Positions 33,717 to 47,500 of a DNA stretch of 64,000 nucleotides are shown in pieces. A program made the position numbers and the translations under genes. The stretch lies in contig NC_135199.1 of assembly GCF_050948175.1 (NCBI RefSeq), positions 7,134,501 to 7,198,500 of the forward strand, given 5' to 3'. Positions within the stretch are counted from its first letter, which is position 1; every line of letters starts with the position of its first letter. The notes beneath the pieces are model-generated. The model had not been told where the DNA came from. It did not search any database and saw nothing but the letters and a program-made list of their open reading frames with translations. Source of the DNA: Xylocopa sonorina (lineage: Eukaryota; Arthropoda; Insecta; Hymenoptera; Apidae).

Positions 33717-36700
33717 TGGACGACGAAGGAGAGAGCTCGTTCACTCGCGTTCACGGGGCGTTACAATTAAGCCCGCGTAAACGTCCCATCCCTCCGCCAT
33801 TTCTCGTTTAACGAGAAAATTGTACCGAATGGAAAAATTGTCGGAAGAAGTCTGCTTTTCAACCCCCGTCCGGTCACGATCTTCCACGATTCTTCTCCAG
33901 GTTCGAGGAGCTCGTTAAATCGAAAACAATCGTTCGAGGGTGGAAAAGAGGAGACGCGGCACGTGGCCCACTCGCGTCATTGTTTTGCATCCCCTATTCG
34001 ACACGCCGCGGACGTTTCTAATCCCGCGGACTGATATCGTGGTAGTTTCGAGGCTTTGCGAGTTTGCAAACGAAATCTCGAACGATTTAGTTACTTCTTG
34101 CAGCGAAGGGTTGCTCCGTGGATCATTTGAATTTCAGTGCTACGTCTTCATCTATGTTTTTGATGATATATACACATGATCTCTATCATCGAACAATTAT
34201 ATTTTTCGCGTTTTCACAAATACTATGGCAAGATATTAACCGTTTCCTGGTTGTCAAAGTCTATCCAGCCGATCTGTTAAAAGGAACGGTGAGAACTCTT
34301 TCTGGCCCAGCTCGCAAAGCGAAATCTACGCAAGAATGCTCGTGTAACAATGTTCCGTTGAGAACCTTTCGGTTGAAAACTGGCCCTTTGATAGTCCAGC
34401 TTTCAGTTCGCCGGATTACAAATTGTGGTCGGAGTTAGCGAATGTGGTCTGCGAAAGTTTGGATAGCCGGAAGAAAACTTTGCCGAATACAGGCTAGTGG
34501 GTTATTCTTAGCGACCGCGTGTGTCACGACAATTCCCTGGCCAGATCCAGCTAAGCTTGTATCGAACGAAAGGTGTTCAGAATTTTTGTCTCCCCTTGCA
34601 GCGCGTAATAATTTGGTACCGCTTTTGCGACAGATCCTGGCGAACGAAGCGCGTCCGAAAAAGCGGCGAGGCTCATCAAGGATTTTCTCATTTCCTGCGA
34701 GCATCGTGCTCGGGAAATCCTCCCGTAATAGTCGTGACTATGGTCCAGTTCGCTGCGTTTTTCTAATTAGCGCGATAACGCTTATGGAGCAACAAAATCT
34801 CATTTTCCCGCGCCCTCGTTCGCGCGGCTAATTAAAATTTCTGTTTACACTGGCCACGGTAGCTTGATGTGTCGCTTTGTGCGGCGTTAATCGCGTGGCT
34901 TTATGACATTCTCGGTTTTGGTCTGAAAGAACAGATGGATCCGCAGCACCGCGCGATACAGGGGGTAGAAAATTATTAATAAACCCGCGTAAGCTTCGCC
35001 ACAATTTATGGAATTAAACCGATTTCGAGAAATTTTCTTAAAGATTCATTTGCACGACTGTGAAGTAACAGTGAGCAACTTTAGCAGAACCGATTCGAGA
35101 TCGACGTAACCTAAAATCCACAACAGGATTAATATATTCCGGATCTACGTACGTAGAGGCATAACCCGGCACACGAGCATGGCAGTATCTCGAACGTAGA
35201 ACCTCAAAGGGTTAATCGATTGCGATGCACCGAACGCGTCGAAACCCATGGTTAATGCAAAGCTGCGGTTTCAGATTGAAATAGGGAATTCGTGTTGGCG
35301 TCTTCTAATTAAGCCTTCCGACGAATCACCCGCCGCGAATCGGTTCCGACGGCCACGCATCCGAATCGACCGTCGATGAAAGCGAAGGCGCCGCGGACGC
35401 TCGCGATTATCAAGACTGCGGTGGAAGAAACGAAGATCCATTGGACTTAAAACGTGCCCACGTGAGGATCGAGGAAGAACGAGTCGCTGTACAAGCCGCG
35501 AAATCTAAAGGCCAATATACGTGGCTCATTTTAGTTGCAGAACACGGTTGATTGAACAAGATAAATAGTGTAAATCGCCATAATATCAAGGAAACGTTCG
35601 ACCAAATTGCGATTTATTAATTGCAAATTACTTTGATCACTGTGTTTATAGTTTCTTCGAGTTAACCGCGTCAGTCAAGTTAAAATGAACCCTGTACGTT
35701 TATCTTAAGGCGCGTGGAAGGTGGCAAGCGGAAGGTCGGTTGTACCGCTGCCGTCGCTGACCTTTTTCCCTACTCTAAGCGTCGATGAATTCGTCGCCTG
35801 TTCTCTGCTCTTCCGCGTTCTACAGACACGACTTCTGCTCATGAAATATCCGCGCCGTCGATTGCTCGTACAGAAGGAAGATATCGTAGTATGTATCGAT
35901 ACGTCGCGAACAAAGTGTTCGCGGTTATCTCATAAAGTTTTTACCGGTGAAACGCAAATCAGTAGCTCGCGACGAGCAAACGAACCAACAAGAAGGTAAA
36001 GTAATCTTGTTATCGAAAAAAAGTGTCCTTTGACTTGCTCGCTCAGATCAAGGAGAAAGCCGATTAAGCACTATCGGCGAGCAGTAAGCGCGAGAAACCG
36101 CTTCAGAGGGAATTCAAGCAGCACTTTCGTGGAATAAGTGTATACTCCATCGCATGAAATGATCGTGATTCATCTCGCTTCGAGCGGCTCGCCTACTCAG
36201 CCTTTGACCGGGCACGTTAATATCTCTTCCATAAAGTGAACGTTTATTTGTTACCGGAAGTAATCACCTTACTTTGCTCGCAGTTCAGAGGCGGCCGCCA
36301 CTTCTTTCTCAGGGCTCCCTGTTGTCGCTGTTAATTTTCGTAAACGAAACGTTTACGAGAACTTACGACCACCCAGTGAAGCTTTAATTAAGTGCACCAA
36401 TTTTATTCGGGACAATTTATTCCGTCGCGTTTCCGCGCGAACGCTGCCCCGTAGCCTCTCGACGCGATTAACAACCGCTGTAATTAAACAAACAATTATC
36501 GCGAACGATTCTACGAACGGTCCGTTAACGTCCCGCCAGGAAATGAGACGCCTTCGGTGGTAGGAAGCGACGGCGACACACGTCCGAGGAAATTCGTGTC
36601 ACCTGGTTCGCGCTGCGAATCGATACGAAAGAACAATAAAAACTTTGGACAAGAGTTGGTCGCGTAAACTCGCCCAACTTTCGCGTACCCTTCGAGGCGT

Positions 36701-37793
36701 CGCGTCGCGACGATTCACCCCGTCTCGTAACATATTCGGGCCCCGCGTCTCGCGAACTTCGCAATTTACAGGGCGCGTCGACGCGGCAACAAAGGACCGT
36801 CCAAGGAACGCGATATCAACGACGAGCTGCGACTAACGAGTAACTTTATACTCGAATAATTTCTGTAACTCGTTACCTCGTTACTAACGACGCGAGTGTT
36901 TTTATAATACAAACGCGAGCGACGGGTAACGAAATAAACAAAGGAACCGGCGATGGGGCGCGGGCCGTGGACATGAAAAAGGACCGTTCCATTGCAACGG
37001 TGAAAATTGCGCGAAAGCATTTTCCGGGTGCGTGGTTGTTACTTATTCCTCTCGTAACGTGCAGTTACCGGTACGTACTTCTAAAACCCGCTGAAACTTT
37101 GATATGGCTCTAGAAAAACACTGTACCGCGTTTCTCGCCCTCCCTGAGGAATTTCATCGCGTTCGCGCGTCTCAGAGGACCGACTGATATTTATCGCGCG
37201 CATCTTACGTGGTTTCTCTTCGTTAACCGTTGATTATTCATTGAACACCGTGAAAGAAGAACTCGTGTTCTCTCATCGAGGATGCGCGTAGTCTCGAGTA
37301 CCGACATTTGACTGAGCACGGCTGCGACGTGCCCAAAATAAAAGCACTCTGGAACTATAAGAGGATTCAAATATACGCAATTCCTTATCTCCGTGTTCTG
37401 TATAGAATGGAAAGCTCTAGGGACTTTCCATCCTCCAGCTTAAAATACTTATGCGCGTAAAAACCGTAGCATTTCGGTGGCGCGCGAGAGGAACACGGGC
37501 GAAATGTCAGGTCAGTCGTTCCAGCCCGCGGGAAGGCTGGCAACTTAGCCGACATTTTCCTTGGCAAACATTGTCCTTATTCCAACAGCGTAATATCAAG
37601 CGATTCGGACAACGTGGCGTCCGGGATAGAAATATTATACGATCCGCGCTATTATCTCTTTATTCCCGGGGTCCCGGGAAGACGTCTCGCCCTGTACGTA
37701 ACGGCTCCACGACCGTGACCTACTAGACGTGGCAGGGTCCATTTGGTAGGCAAATTCACGGCAGCCCAGCCTCCAAATATTGAAACACGTACA

Positions 37794-37815
37794 TAGAGAG
37801 AGATAGAGAGAGAGG
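37794..37815 (+). repeat. GA microsatellite
   Basis: Short GA/GATA run. Confidence 0.85.
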
Positions 37816-40315
37816 TAGCTGGGGCTGTCGCGCGTGCACGAAACCAGCGAACGGTGCACGTGAAATCCGGTCGTTCGAGCTACATATTTATGTAAACGAC
37901 AGCTCCCCGGAGCGTGGAAGACTCGCATTTCCTTATATTTCCGGCATTTCGCGAAGATTACGGTGGCATTCAGGTGACGTATTCACGGACCCCGTTGCCT
38001 CCACCGATGGCTGCCGCGCCGCTTTCTTTTCTTGTGCAACAGCGCGAGCGACGTCTGCGCGAGGCTTCACGCTCGTGGCGTCCCTCTGTATTCAGCCCTT
38101 CGTCCTGTTTCGGGCTTCCATCTCGAGCTGCCACCCTCCCCAGGACGCTTTCCTGCTTCTTACACGGGAACCGTGCCGCGTTGGATGGCCCGCGCATCCG
38201 TCGCCGCAATAATTTACCGTCTCCCCCCTCCAACCCAACGTTTTCCGGCCAAGTAATTCCCGTGAAGATTGTCGCGTTTGTTAACTATTACCGCGGGGCC
38301 GACCCAAACCGCCATCCTCCGTTCCCTCCGCGCTCGTTCCACTTTCAATTTCCATTGTTCCTCGGAAGCGTTGCCGCATTGTTAAGAATAATTCTGGTTA
38401 AACGGGGAGTTCGCGCCTCCGCTGCTGGGACGATTGAATCCTTTCGAGGGACGTTCGCGCGCTGGGAAAGTTAATTGAAGTTAATTCGCTCGCCGATTGA
38501 TCGTAACGCGAATGGTGATCCTCTCTGACCGGAGGATCCCGTTCGCTTGTTGTATTTAGGGACGTAATTAAAGTAAATGGCATTTAAACGTTGGAGATCG
38601 AAGCGGATTATTCAAAAATTCATCCCTATGGGATAATGTGAATAATTACGATTGCAAATACATTATCGACGCCTGTGTTCCCGTGGCCGCGTATCCGCGA
38701 TCAATCGATTAATCGGCTACGCGTTCGTTGGCTATTAATAAATGCATTGTAAATTGAATTTTCAATGAGAAAAATATCGTCTAGCAATAACACGCGTTAA
38801 CGCCAATACAATAACTCAGAATTATTGAATGCCGCGATTAAAACGCGTCGCCGCTCGGGCGTGAATAAATAACTGCGTCCTGAAAATTTAATTCCCCATG
38901 ATTTCGCGGAAATAGCCGGAGAAATTCATCGCAGGCGAATTACACGATTGGATTAGCAAGATTCCGCATTCTTTCCGCTGTGCTGATGCGATTCCCTTGA
39001 TGGAACCGCTTGGCTCTTTTGACAACGAAAATTCTAACTATCCGACATTTCCCGAGCCTCGACGACAGCGTATATCGCAAGATGCATAATATTCTGCAGA
39101 GGAACAATCGCTGGAAGTGTGCATTCGAACAAAGCGGATCAACAGAAGGGAGAGACCAGCGACTTTATTAATTTTTTCAAAAAGAATGAAAGTGCTGTCC
39201 AAGATTGAAAAGAGAACGAGAGAGAGGAAATGGCTGTGAACGAACGAGTTGCAAAGGACGATTTAATAAATCCCAGGCAAAAGGCGCGAGTCAACGAAAG
39301 TAATATTTATAACTGGTATCGAGCGTAGCGAGATTAAATTGTCCTCTCGCGATGAAATTCCTGCAGAGTCGCCAACTTACCATCGCGCTCGCGAACGAAA
39401 TAATTTCTAACGGCAGAACTCTCGCCCCGTACTCGCGAAACGTCCCGCTCGCGACGGTGACCGCGAAAGCAATACGCTCGCCAACCGTAGGAATACCTTT
39501 CAGCGGACACCGTGCACGTGTTCGAACCGCGATGGCGGAAAAACAAGAGCATATTTCAGGAATAATGGCCGCGGGTCAGAGACGCGTGGGCATCAGTTTA
39601 AATTACGCGCTGGTCCGCGCGAGGACCGTGACAACTGGTTCGAGCCTGGCGAACGAAACGCAAAAACGTTGTTCCGCCCCCGCGGTAACGGCCGATCAAT
39701 CCCCCGGAGTGGCGTGCTCGTTGCATCGATGACAGGCGTCATTTGCAATGCTATTAGTTCGGTCTTAGCTACAACAATGGGTAATTTGAATGTATTAATT
39801 CGTCGTTGACACGGTAACGTTCATTGTTCGGTTTAGACAAGCGGGTAAAGGCCGCGGAGTGTAGGCGCGGTCCAAGTGACAAGGAACACCGCGACGACGA
39901 GTACGGACGGGGAATGAGAGAACGATGATAGAGAGAAGGGAAGAATAGAGGGAGGACGGAGGTGGGCCGTGTAAATGCATGTATATTGCTTCATGAATGC
40001 ACGCGCGATGAGCTTGTAGTTAGCCGTCGTGGCGTCATTATTAGCGTGGCCCGGCTTATACGTCGCGCGTCTAGAATTCGCTGTGACAAATGGCCTCCTG
40101 GCAGACGAAACGGCCCGAAAGCAATTTGCGCTCGGTGCTCCGCGGCAAATTTCCGCCGCGTTTAATACCGGTTAGACTTGGTTCGAGCCTCTATGAAGTA
40201 TCAAACGGGAATAAACTTAAAAGACGCGCGAAATGCGGGTATCTTCGAAAAATGACAGACGCCACCCCGTTGGGCGCGTTAATTCCCAAATTGGGGAGGA
40301 AAAGCTTGTACTCTC

Positions 40316-40349
40316 CTTGGAGTAATTAAACTCTTGGAGTAATTAAAGA
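40316..40349 (+). repeat. 17-bp tandem duplication
   Basis: CTTGGAGTAATTAAA occurs twice in direct succession at a 17-base period. Each unit carries a homeodomain-like TAATTA core, so this duplicated a possible factor-binding site. Confidence 0.8.
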
Positions 40350-40732
40350 GTAATGCTTTTCCGCGACCAGTTCGAAGAATAAGGATTTTAATCGACAAAC
40401 GGATTTTAATCAAATATCCCATTAATCGTGCGTGAAACGAAGAATTCCCGGAATATCGATGAGACGGTTGATGAAATTTTCCGATATTGAATTAACACGG
40501 GCATTCATTTCGATGCCGCGCGACGGAACTGCAATCAAGGCGTTACGTTAATTTATATTCAATTCCAAACACGAAAGTTCCTCGTGTAATGCCTCTGTAA
40601 TTACAACCGATGCGCATTTCGTCCAATGCTTGAATCGGTTAAAGGCCGACCGAACCCTTATTCCCCGTCTAATTACGCTTTAGCTCGGGGCGAGGGGGTG
40701 AAAGACAACCAAAAGGGACGCTCGTGGATCGA

Positions 40733-40763
40733 TAGAGAAAGAGAGAGAGAGAGAGAGAGAGAG
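40733..40763 (+). repeat. GA microsatellite
   Basis: GA dinucleotide run with one AAA interruption near its start. Confidence 0.9.
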
Positions 40764-43700
40764 CAAACTGAACGGGAAACGAAGAAGCGTATGATAAACT
40801 GTGTGCCCGCTGTCCGTCCAAGCCGCAGAACGCTGTTTTCCGACCGACGAGCAAAAAGGGAAAGGTGTTGGGAAAAGTCGGTGCTACGCAAACGAACGAG
40901 AAAACTTATACGGTAACCGCGAGCGTCTTCTTTGGTGCGCAACAAGTTACAATAACGGTTGATGGAACATCAACATTTCCGGATGAATCACAGCCGCCAC
41001 TTCGCACGAGTAGACCACCCCACGTATGACGAATAATATTAATCTAGCTGAAAGGGTGAAATCACGACTGACTCGTTCGTTACTGGTTTCGCAAGAAGAA
41101 GTCCGCAGATAAGGATTGTCAAGGAAAGTCATTCTCTTCGAGCCAGATCGGATCGCCGGATGCTGAAAGGGGCGGGGATAGGAAAGTTTTCTTAGCGACG
41201 CCGGAGAAATATTACCCTTTATCACGTCCGGCTACGATCATTGCCGGCCAATACATGGAAAGAGCTTTATTCTCGATCCCCTTTCAATCTCCTGATGGGA
41301 CAATTTCCTTCGAAACGGCGAATGATCAGCCAATATCTATTTCTATACCTTTTTCTGAGACCCTCGGCCGCCCCCTGCCCCCGACTCCGTCCACGATCGC
41401 CGACCTATTTCTATTAGCCATTTATGGTCGATGAGTTACTTTATGTAGTTCCATTGATCCTGGTTGGCCGTTCGATTCCGTCGTATCAGAGGACGTATAA
41501 AATGCCGACCCATTGTTATCTTGCGGATCGCTGCGAGGGGGCTGCCCGGACGGGTCGACGCACCGAACCTAACACACAATCTAATCTACGGGAGAGGAAG
41601 AAATAAAGTTTTCGCCGGCTGCGTCTGCTGCGTGGAGAGCTCCGCCGCGCTCGAGATTGTTTTCGAGTCCCGGGTAAACTCTATTTTTCAGGCTTCCACG
41701 GTCGTTCGGAAAAATTGATTTTCTCTCTGAGGGGTGGTAGCGTAGGATGTTGCAGGGGCCGCGCGGAACTCGATGAGACGCGATAGCGAATTCAGTCTGA
41801 ATCGGACGATAGTAATTATATCATACACGAGAGTGGTATGTGGTAAGTTTCCGGACCGTGGAGAACGCGAACGAAGTATTGGATGAAGAGATGATTTCAT
41901 TTTCCCGGATAGCCTCGTTCTAACTCGATGCGCTTGTTCCAGGCTCGTTCCCGGGAATCTCTACGACGTCCTCGTTCGAGCTAGTAGCGGAAGATAGTTG
42001 CGTAAAGGGTATGGATTATTCGCTGGTATTATTTTGCCCGTTTATCGAGAACGGTGATCGAAGCATCCCTTCGAGCGGAGTGCTCGAGAGAGACAGAGGG
42101 GGTGAAACGGCAGGACCTTGAAACGGTGGCAAACGCAATTCCACGACCCTCTCGTTGCCCTATCGCAATGACGTCTCATTCCAAGCGTATTCCTGCTTAT
42201 CTCGTGGCTGGTCGGTAAATAAACGGAGGCGAAGCGGCACTAAATTTTCTACGACTTCGCATGCCGGCAAAATCGGAGATACCGCCCGTGATAATCTTCA
42301 ACGCGCAAGATACCGCGGCCTCTGTACACGCGACTCTGATTCAGCAGTCACGACCTGACAGGGATATTACTCGGTTACAATTTGCAGCTACGGCCACGAG
42401 CTAGCATGGCGGTCACGAGGACCACGGCGACGTGTGCACGTACCAGGGGTGGCGACCCGCGACGCGTCGATTTAACGGCATCTTCGAAGGGAGACGCGGT
42501 GCCACGATCGTTACTTTTTAAATAGAACTGAGATTGCTTGCAAGGATAGCTTGCAAGGATTACTCGATACGTTACCTAGACGAAAGCAGCGGATCCATCG
42601 ATCGACGTACGTAAGCGAGCAAATGGTACGGCTCGTTACAACGGGCAGCTAGATTGGAATTGTCGATGATTGTCATACGTGCGCATTATCCGTTGTACGT
42701 AACAATGACTGTAACGTTCAACCGTGCTGGGAAAGTAGAACGTTGCATAATGACGTTAATGGCGCCGCGTGCCTAGATCCGACGAATTATAAGGAAGACG
42801 GAGCGATACGTCCAATGCTCGGATACTTGTATTAAACTAATTAAATTCCCCGGTTTATCTGACTAATTGAGGCACGGTTAAGAGACTAACGCAATTACGA
42901 CAAATTGATTGCATTTGTCCGCGTAATTACCGTGCCTGATACCCGGGGGACGCGAGAAAAGAACCATCGATCGCTTCGTCCACGCGTTGATTATGAAACT
43001 TTCATTCATTAATTCCCCTAACGAGGAAGGATAATTGAAGCGACGGTGCGTGCGTGGATCGCAAAACGGTGCGACCGATTCGTTAGTACACGATAGCGTC
43101 ATAATGCGACTAGGAACGATACTAATTTTGCGATTTAACCAATAGCTGCTGATGATCCTCTACGTATGATAACCATCTCGATGATAACTACTCGTTTCGA
43201 TTTTCGTATCACAGAGATTCGTGCAGTGTAAGAATTTTTACGATCCCAGCCACCATGTTGCGCACTGGTTACTCGTACATCGCTTTTACCAGATAAGATT
43301 ATGCAAGAGAGCTTGAATTATGTAAACGCGCGGATGCTAACCGTAGTTAAGCGGCAGACGGCGCGGAGCAAAAATCAATTTATTTCAGTGAATCTGATCA
43401 CCGACACTGGCTAGCCTGACATTAAGATATATCGTCGATCCTCTTCCTTTCTTTTTTCATTTCCCCCCCTCTCCCTTTCCGTTCGTTTCACGTTAAAGTA
43501 AACCGTGTTTCGCAGTGCAAATGTAGCGTACGCCTTATACGGAAGAAGATAAATGGATGCGGTTACTCAAATCAAACGGTAGTATCCAGCCGCTGCAGGT
43601 TACCATGTTCTGCAACGCGCGCACTGCAAACAGCGATTTATAATATTTAATGAAACAGGATGATCGCCTCCTGCGCGCAGACCTACTTAATACGGAATGT

Positions 43701-44398
43701 AATTCGAGACGGGGAGAAGTTGGAATTCAACGACGCAACGAAGTCACGTGAATGTACAAATCTCGAAGGCTTAACGTCCCTTTGTCCAATTACACCGATA
43801 TCCATTTTAATTCGAGGAGGTTCCTCTACGCTCTGAGATTTCTATCGCGATACACGACATCGCTTTGCAGATATCATTCGACACTTATGTATCTGTCGAA
43901 CGAAGATTACTTAGCATCAGAGGAATTGCGACTGCTTCGATCGAGTTTCGAACACCGAAATCCAATAACCATCGACGAAGAAAGGGGTTTTAGTTAATCA
44001 AGGAGGAACGAAGGGTCGACGGTAGAAAAAAAAAAGGAGGCAGCGGTTCAACGAGGAGGAAGCCCCGACGAGAAACGGTCCGCGGCTCCGAAAGCGGCGG
44101 TCTCGGTTTTCCAGTCCCGTTTACTCGACCGCCCAGGTCCAGGGGATGGGCATTCTGCTTTTACCATCATTTTTAATTCAGGTTACCACGTTCAAGTTGC
44201 GAACGAATGTGCCGAGAAACCCGGCCCGTGCTTCCGTGTGTCGACCCCATTAACGGCGCTGCGGTGGAAGTGAAAAAGCCCGGAATATTTTTAATTGGAC
44301 CGCAAACTTTGCCGGTACCGGACTCTTGTTGCGAGTTTCCGTAAGCGGGCGCGCTGATGCGCGCAGGTTCGCGCGCGGTAAAACGTTGGACTCGGAAG

Positions 44399-44465
44399 TG
44401 ACGTCAACCGTGTCGCCATCCTCGACGATTCTGCCTTCGTGCCTTTTTTCTTTCTCTGCTCAGTC
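44399..44465 (+). promoter_or_regulatory. Weak TATA-less promoter candidate: CRE plus initiator
   Basis: A perfect CRE palindrome TGACGTCA (44399-44406) lies about 55 bases upstream of a TCAGTC initiator-like motif (44460-44465). A GA run and about 600 bases of CpG-rich sequence follow, with the texture of an insect 5' untranslated exon but no convincing start codon or coding frame. Each motif is short and may be chance. Confidence 0.2.
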
Positions 44466-44501
44466 TCGCGTGTCCAGTGTAAAACGGAGCAAGGAAAGAC
44501 C

Positions 44502-44537
44502 AGAGAGAGAGAGAAAGAGAGGGGAAGAAAGAAAGAA
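44502..44537 (+). repeat. GA-rich microsatellite
   Basis: GA run passing into GAAA repeats. Confidence 0.85.
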
Positions 44538-47500
44538 GTCAAGTTAGAACGTTGTCAAGTGCACGAGCCAGACGTAGCACGCGCGACATTTCAAGTCCAC
44601 GCATATGGGTTGCGAGTTAGGCGAACTGTCCATGAAACAGGGTTAAGCACAGTCGATGGAAGTAATGGTAGCGGTGATCATGAAATCAACTGGTTCGGGT
44701 CTGTGGCGAGCAAGCTGCGACACTCGTGGACCGTCGTTGTTTGCACGAGCGACTTCGATCCGTTGAAACAGCAAAGTCTCGTCTCTCGACCATAACCGCG
44801 AGCGAACGAAATCATTTTCGCAACAAATCGCACGGCGCGGCGGTGGTGGCGGAAATTGGGAAGGACAAGCGATCGGTGTTCGGCGAACGTGCCGATGAAT
44901 CTCGCGCGAGGATCCCGCGGCGATGTTGAAACGAACGAGCGTTACCTCGAACGCGCCACCGAACCGGTGGCCAAGCGGCGGAAATTAAAATTTAAAGCTG
45001 GGCTTACGCGCGAAATTAAGTGCCGCGTGGTGGCTCGATTGTACGACAGAGAGCTCGATCGATTCGACCGTGACGAGATTGGAATTGAAAGCCGTAGTAA
45101 TTGATCGACAATTGAGGACTGTCTTTGAATTGCAACGGCGCAAATTGTCCCATAACGAAGCCATTCGAGTTAGGGAGGAGCGGTAACAGGTAGGAAGGGA
45201 ATTTATCTGTATCGTCCCTCTAGTGTTTTCTGGGCTCTATGAGAAAAATGAATTTCCGCGCTATTTTCCAGGGGGAACGTGCCCGCCGTGTCTCTGACGG
45301 CTTCTAAATATTCAACGTGTAAAACCGTACACGATAAACGCGGAACCGCTGAAGCTCGAAGCATCCTGCGGGGTGGCACGTAGTGGCTGGTTCCGTCACG
45401 CGGCGCAGAATCCCGCGAAAGCTACACCGCGCACAGAATTAAATCGCGCATACGTCCAACCGGAAAGAAAATATCTTTCCTCGATGCGCGTGCATGCACC
45501 AGGCGTCGCGAAGCTTCGTTGTTTCCGCCTGCTGCCGCGCTACTTTCGTTTGGTCTCGGTGCAAACGCAGCCCAACCCTTCCGCGTCTGTTTCTCGACGA
45601 ACCACCGCCGCCATCCCCGGAAATCTACTCGCGAGGGAACGTAAATTAATTTAAAATGTATGATTAAGAGGTGGGGGTGAAAAAAGAACCGGAATCCCTC
45701 GCCCTAGAGGCGCTCGCCGCTGTCTCGTAAATTTCGCGTACCGCAACGCGCGAATCGTGCCGCGAAATTACGCCGTTCCCCCGCGGCCTCTGTCTAAAGA
45801 GCTACCGCGAAAATTAGTACGGTGTCCGCATGAACGTGCATGCAGTCGTTTAAGCAAACGCGAACAAGCGTACCCGTTCTGTCCTTTGAGTGCGGTCCCC
45901 GTGCTCGTCACGGTTCTCCATTCTGATATTAGGAGGGAATCTCCGTGGATCCGCAGAATTGGTTCCGGTTTAATACGCTGGTGTCCCGTGGAAATGAAAT
46001 ACTGCGGTCGTAAAGTAACGCGATCGTCATTGTCAGCGGGGACATTTATCGACGTAACCGCTACCTACCCAGGGTAGAGGTAATTTAATCGAGTTTGATT
46101 GTAAATTGGAATTAATACGAGAGAAACGTAATGGCATTCGATGGTCCAGTTTACGAGGAAAACGTGTACGTTTCGTAAAAAGAAGATACCCGCCCTGTGT
46201 CCCGTTTCATCAGCGCACTATTTTCCTTACACCCAGCTGTATTCAAGCTTCGCTTGATATCTTGCCGCGGCGAAAAATGGAGTCGCGTAACTGAATTCTA
46301 ACGGCGGTGAATGTCGCAATTAGGGGCGCATTGCGACGACCGAAATTCGCGAGCCACTCCTGGCCGTGTCTCGCGAACGATCGCCGCGTAAAATTACGCA
46401 ATAAACGTTACGGGATAGAAGGACGAGCGAGCGGAGATCGTGCGCGGTCATACAACATATTATCCGTGTCGGACGGTCCGCGACCGCGTCTCTTTGTCCC
46501 GCGGTCTGGCTGAGGTTTCACGCAGCAATTGAATAAATATTCATTAGCGTAATTAGTATGCGCGCACGGGCACACTGCCCTCTGGACCAGCGGTGTGCCT
46601 TTAATTGTAGACTTCTCTGCCGCCCTTTTTCGTCCCGTGGTTTATAATTTACTCGGCGGAGAGGGCTCGCGAGCGCCCCGCTAGCGTGTTTCGAAAGCGC
46701 AGCGAGAAGCCACGTTAATTTCGACGCTGCCGCGAAACCCGATTCGACGGAATAATTGAAGCAATCCGTGTCACTTGACATCGTTTCAATGGTTAGCTAC
46801 GATCGTTCGACAGAGAAAGTTGATCGATAAACGCCGCTACGAACGTTCGAACTGTGTCTATTCGGCGTTCGAACGCTGGGACGAACCGAGCGTTTTCAAC
46901 GTTCTTCCTAACGTGGAACGTAGGGACGAGCGCACGCTTCGAGTTGAAATTATAAATTCGAATAATATATATTTCACGAGGATGCATTTCACTGCTTCAG
47001 CGTTCGTTTTCTTGCGCAACTGCGTTTAATCTTTCACCCACTTCCTCCTTCGTTGCACCAGCGTTTTACGCGTGTCCGCATTTTCCATGCGCATATACTA
47101 TCATTTAATAATTTTTACTTTGTCAGTGGCTTGAAACGTGATCGCAGAGTTTTCGAAGAAGATAGATGATCGAGCCTCGAAATTATCGCGCGGACGTATT
47201 TAATAAAATGCTGTGACACAAACTGATGATACCGATATTGGCTGGATCCACTTCACGGAATATCGGAATCCGTGACATCTATATAATTCTCTGTTACATG
47301 GGAGACCTTTGAACGATTCCTGGTGTACTGTGGGCAAGCTAAGATTGATCGTCTTGTGTATCGGATTCTGTGTCGTATAAACGATACCTCTGTAACCGAT
47401 AATACGTCTTGCACGTATCAGCTTAAAGGGTGTCGGCCACGTTACTTGACCCGTTCCGCTTCCGCCGATTACACCCCTTTTTTTACCATTTCGCAACCCT

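Larger units (their letters stand above)
27411..44398. other. Long non-coding stretch, no supported gene
   Basis: About 17 kb without a supportable exon. It holds six GA-type microsatellites or runs listed separately, several AT-rich islands with TAATTA motifs (for example around 27630 and 38450-38900), and a 17-bp tandem duplication at 40316-40349. Open frames do not exceed 186 codons and show neither domains nor signals. It may be an intron or regulatory region of a neighbouring gene outside the window. Confidence 0.45.

Noticed and set aside
37420..37429. Perfect kappaB-type site GGGACTTTCC
   Set aside because: A degenerate 10-base consensus is expected several times by chance in 64 kb, and there is no gene or promoter nearby.
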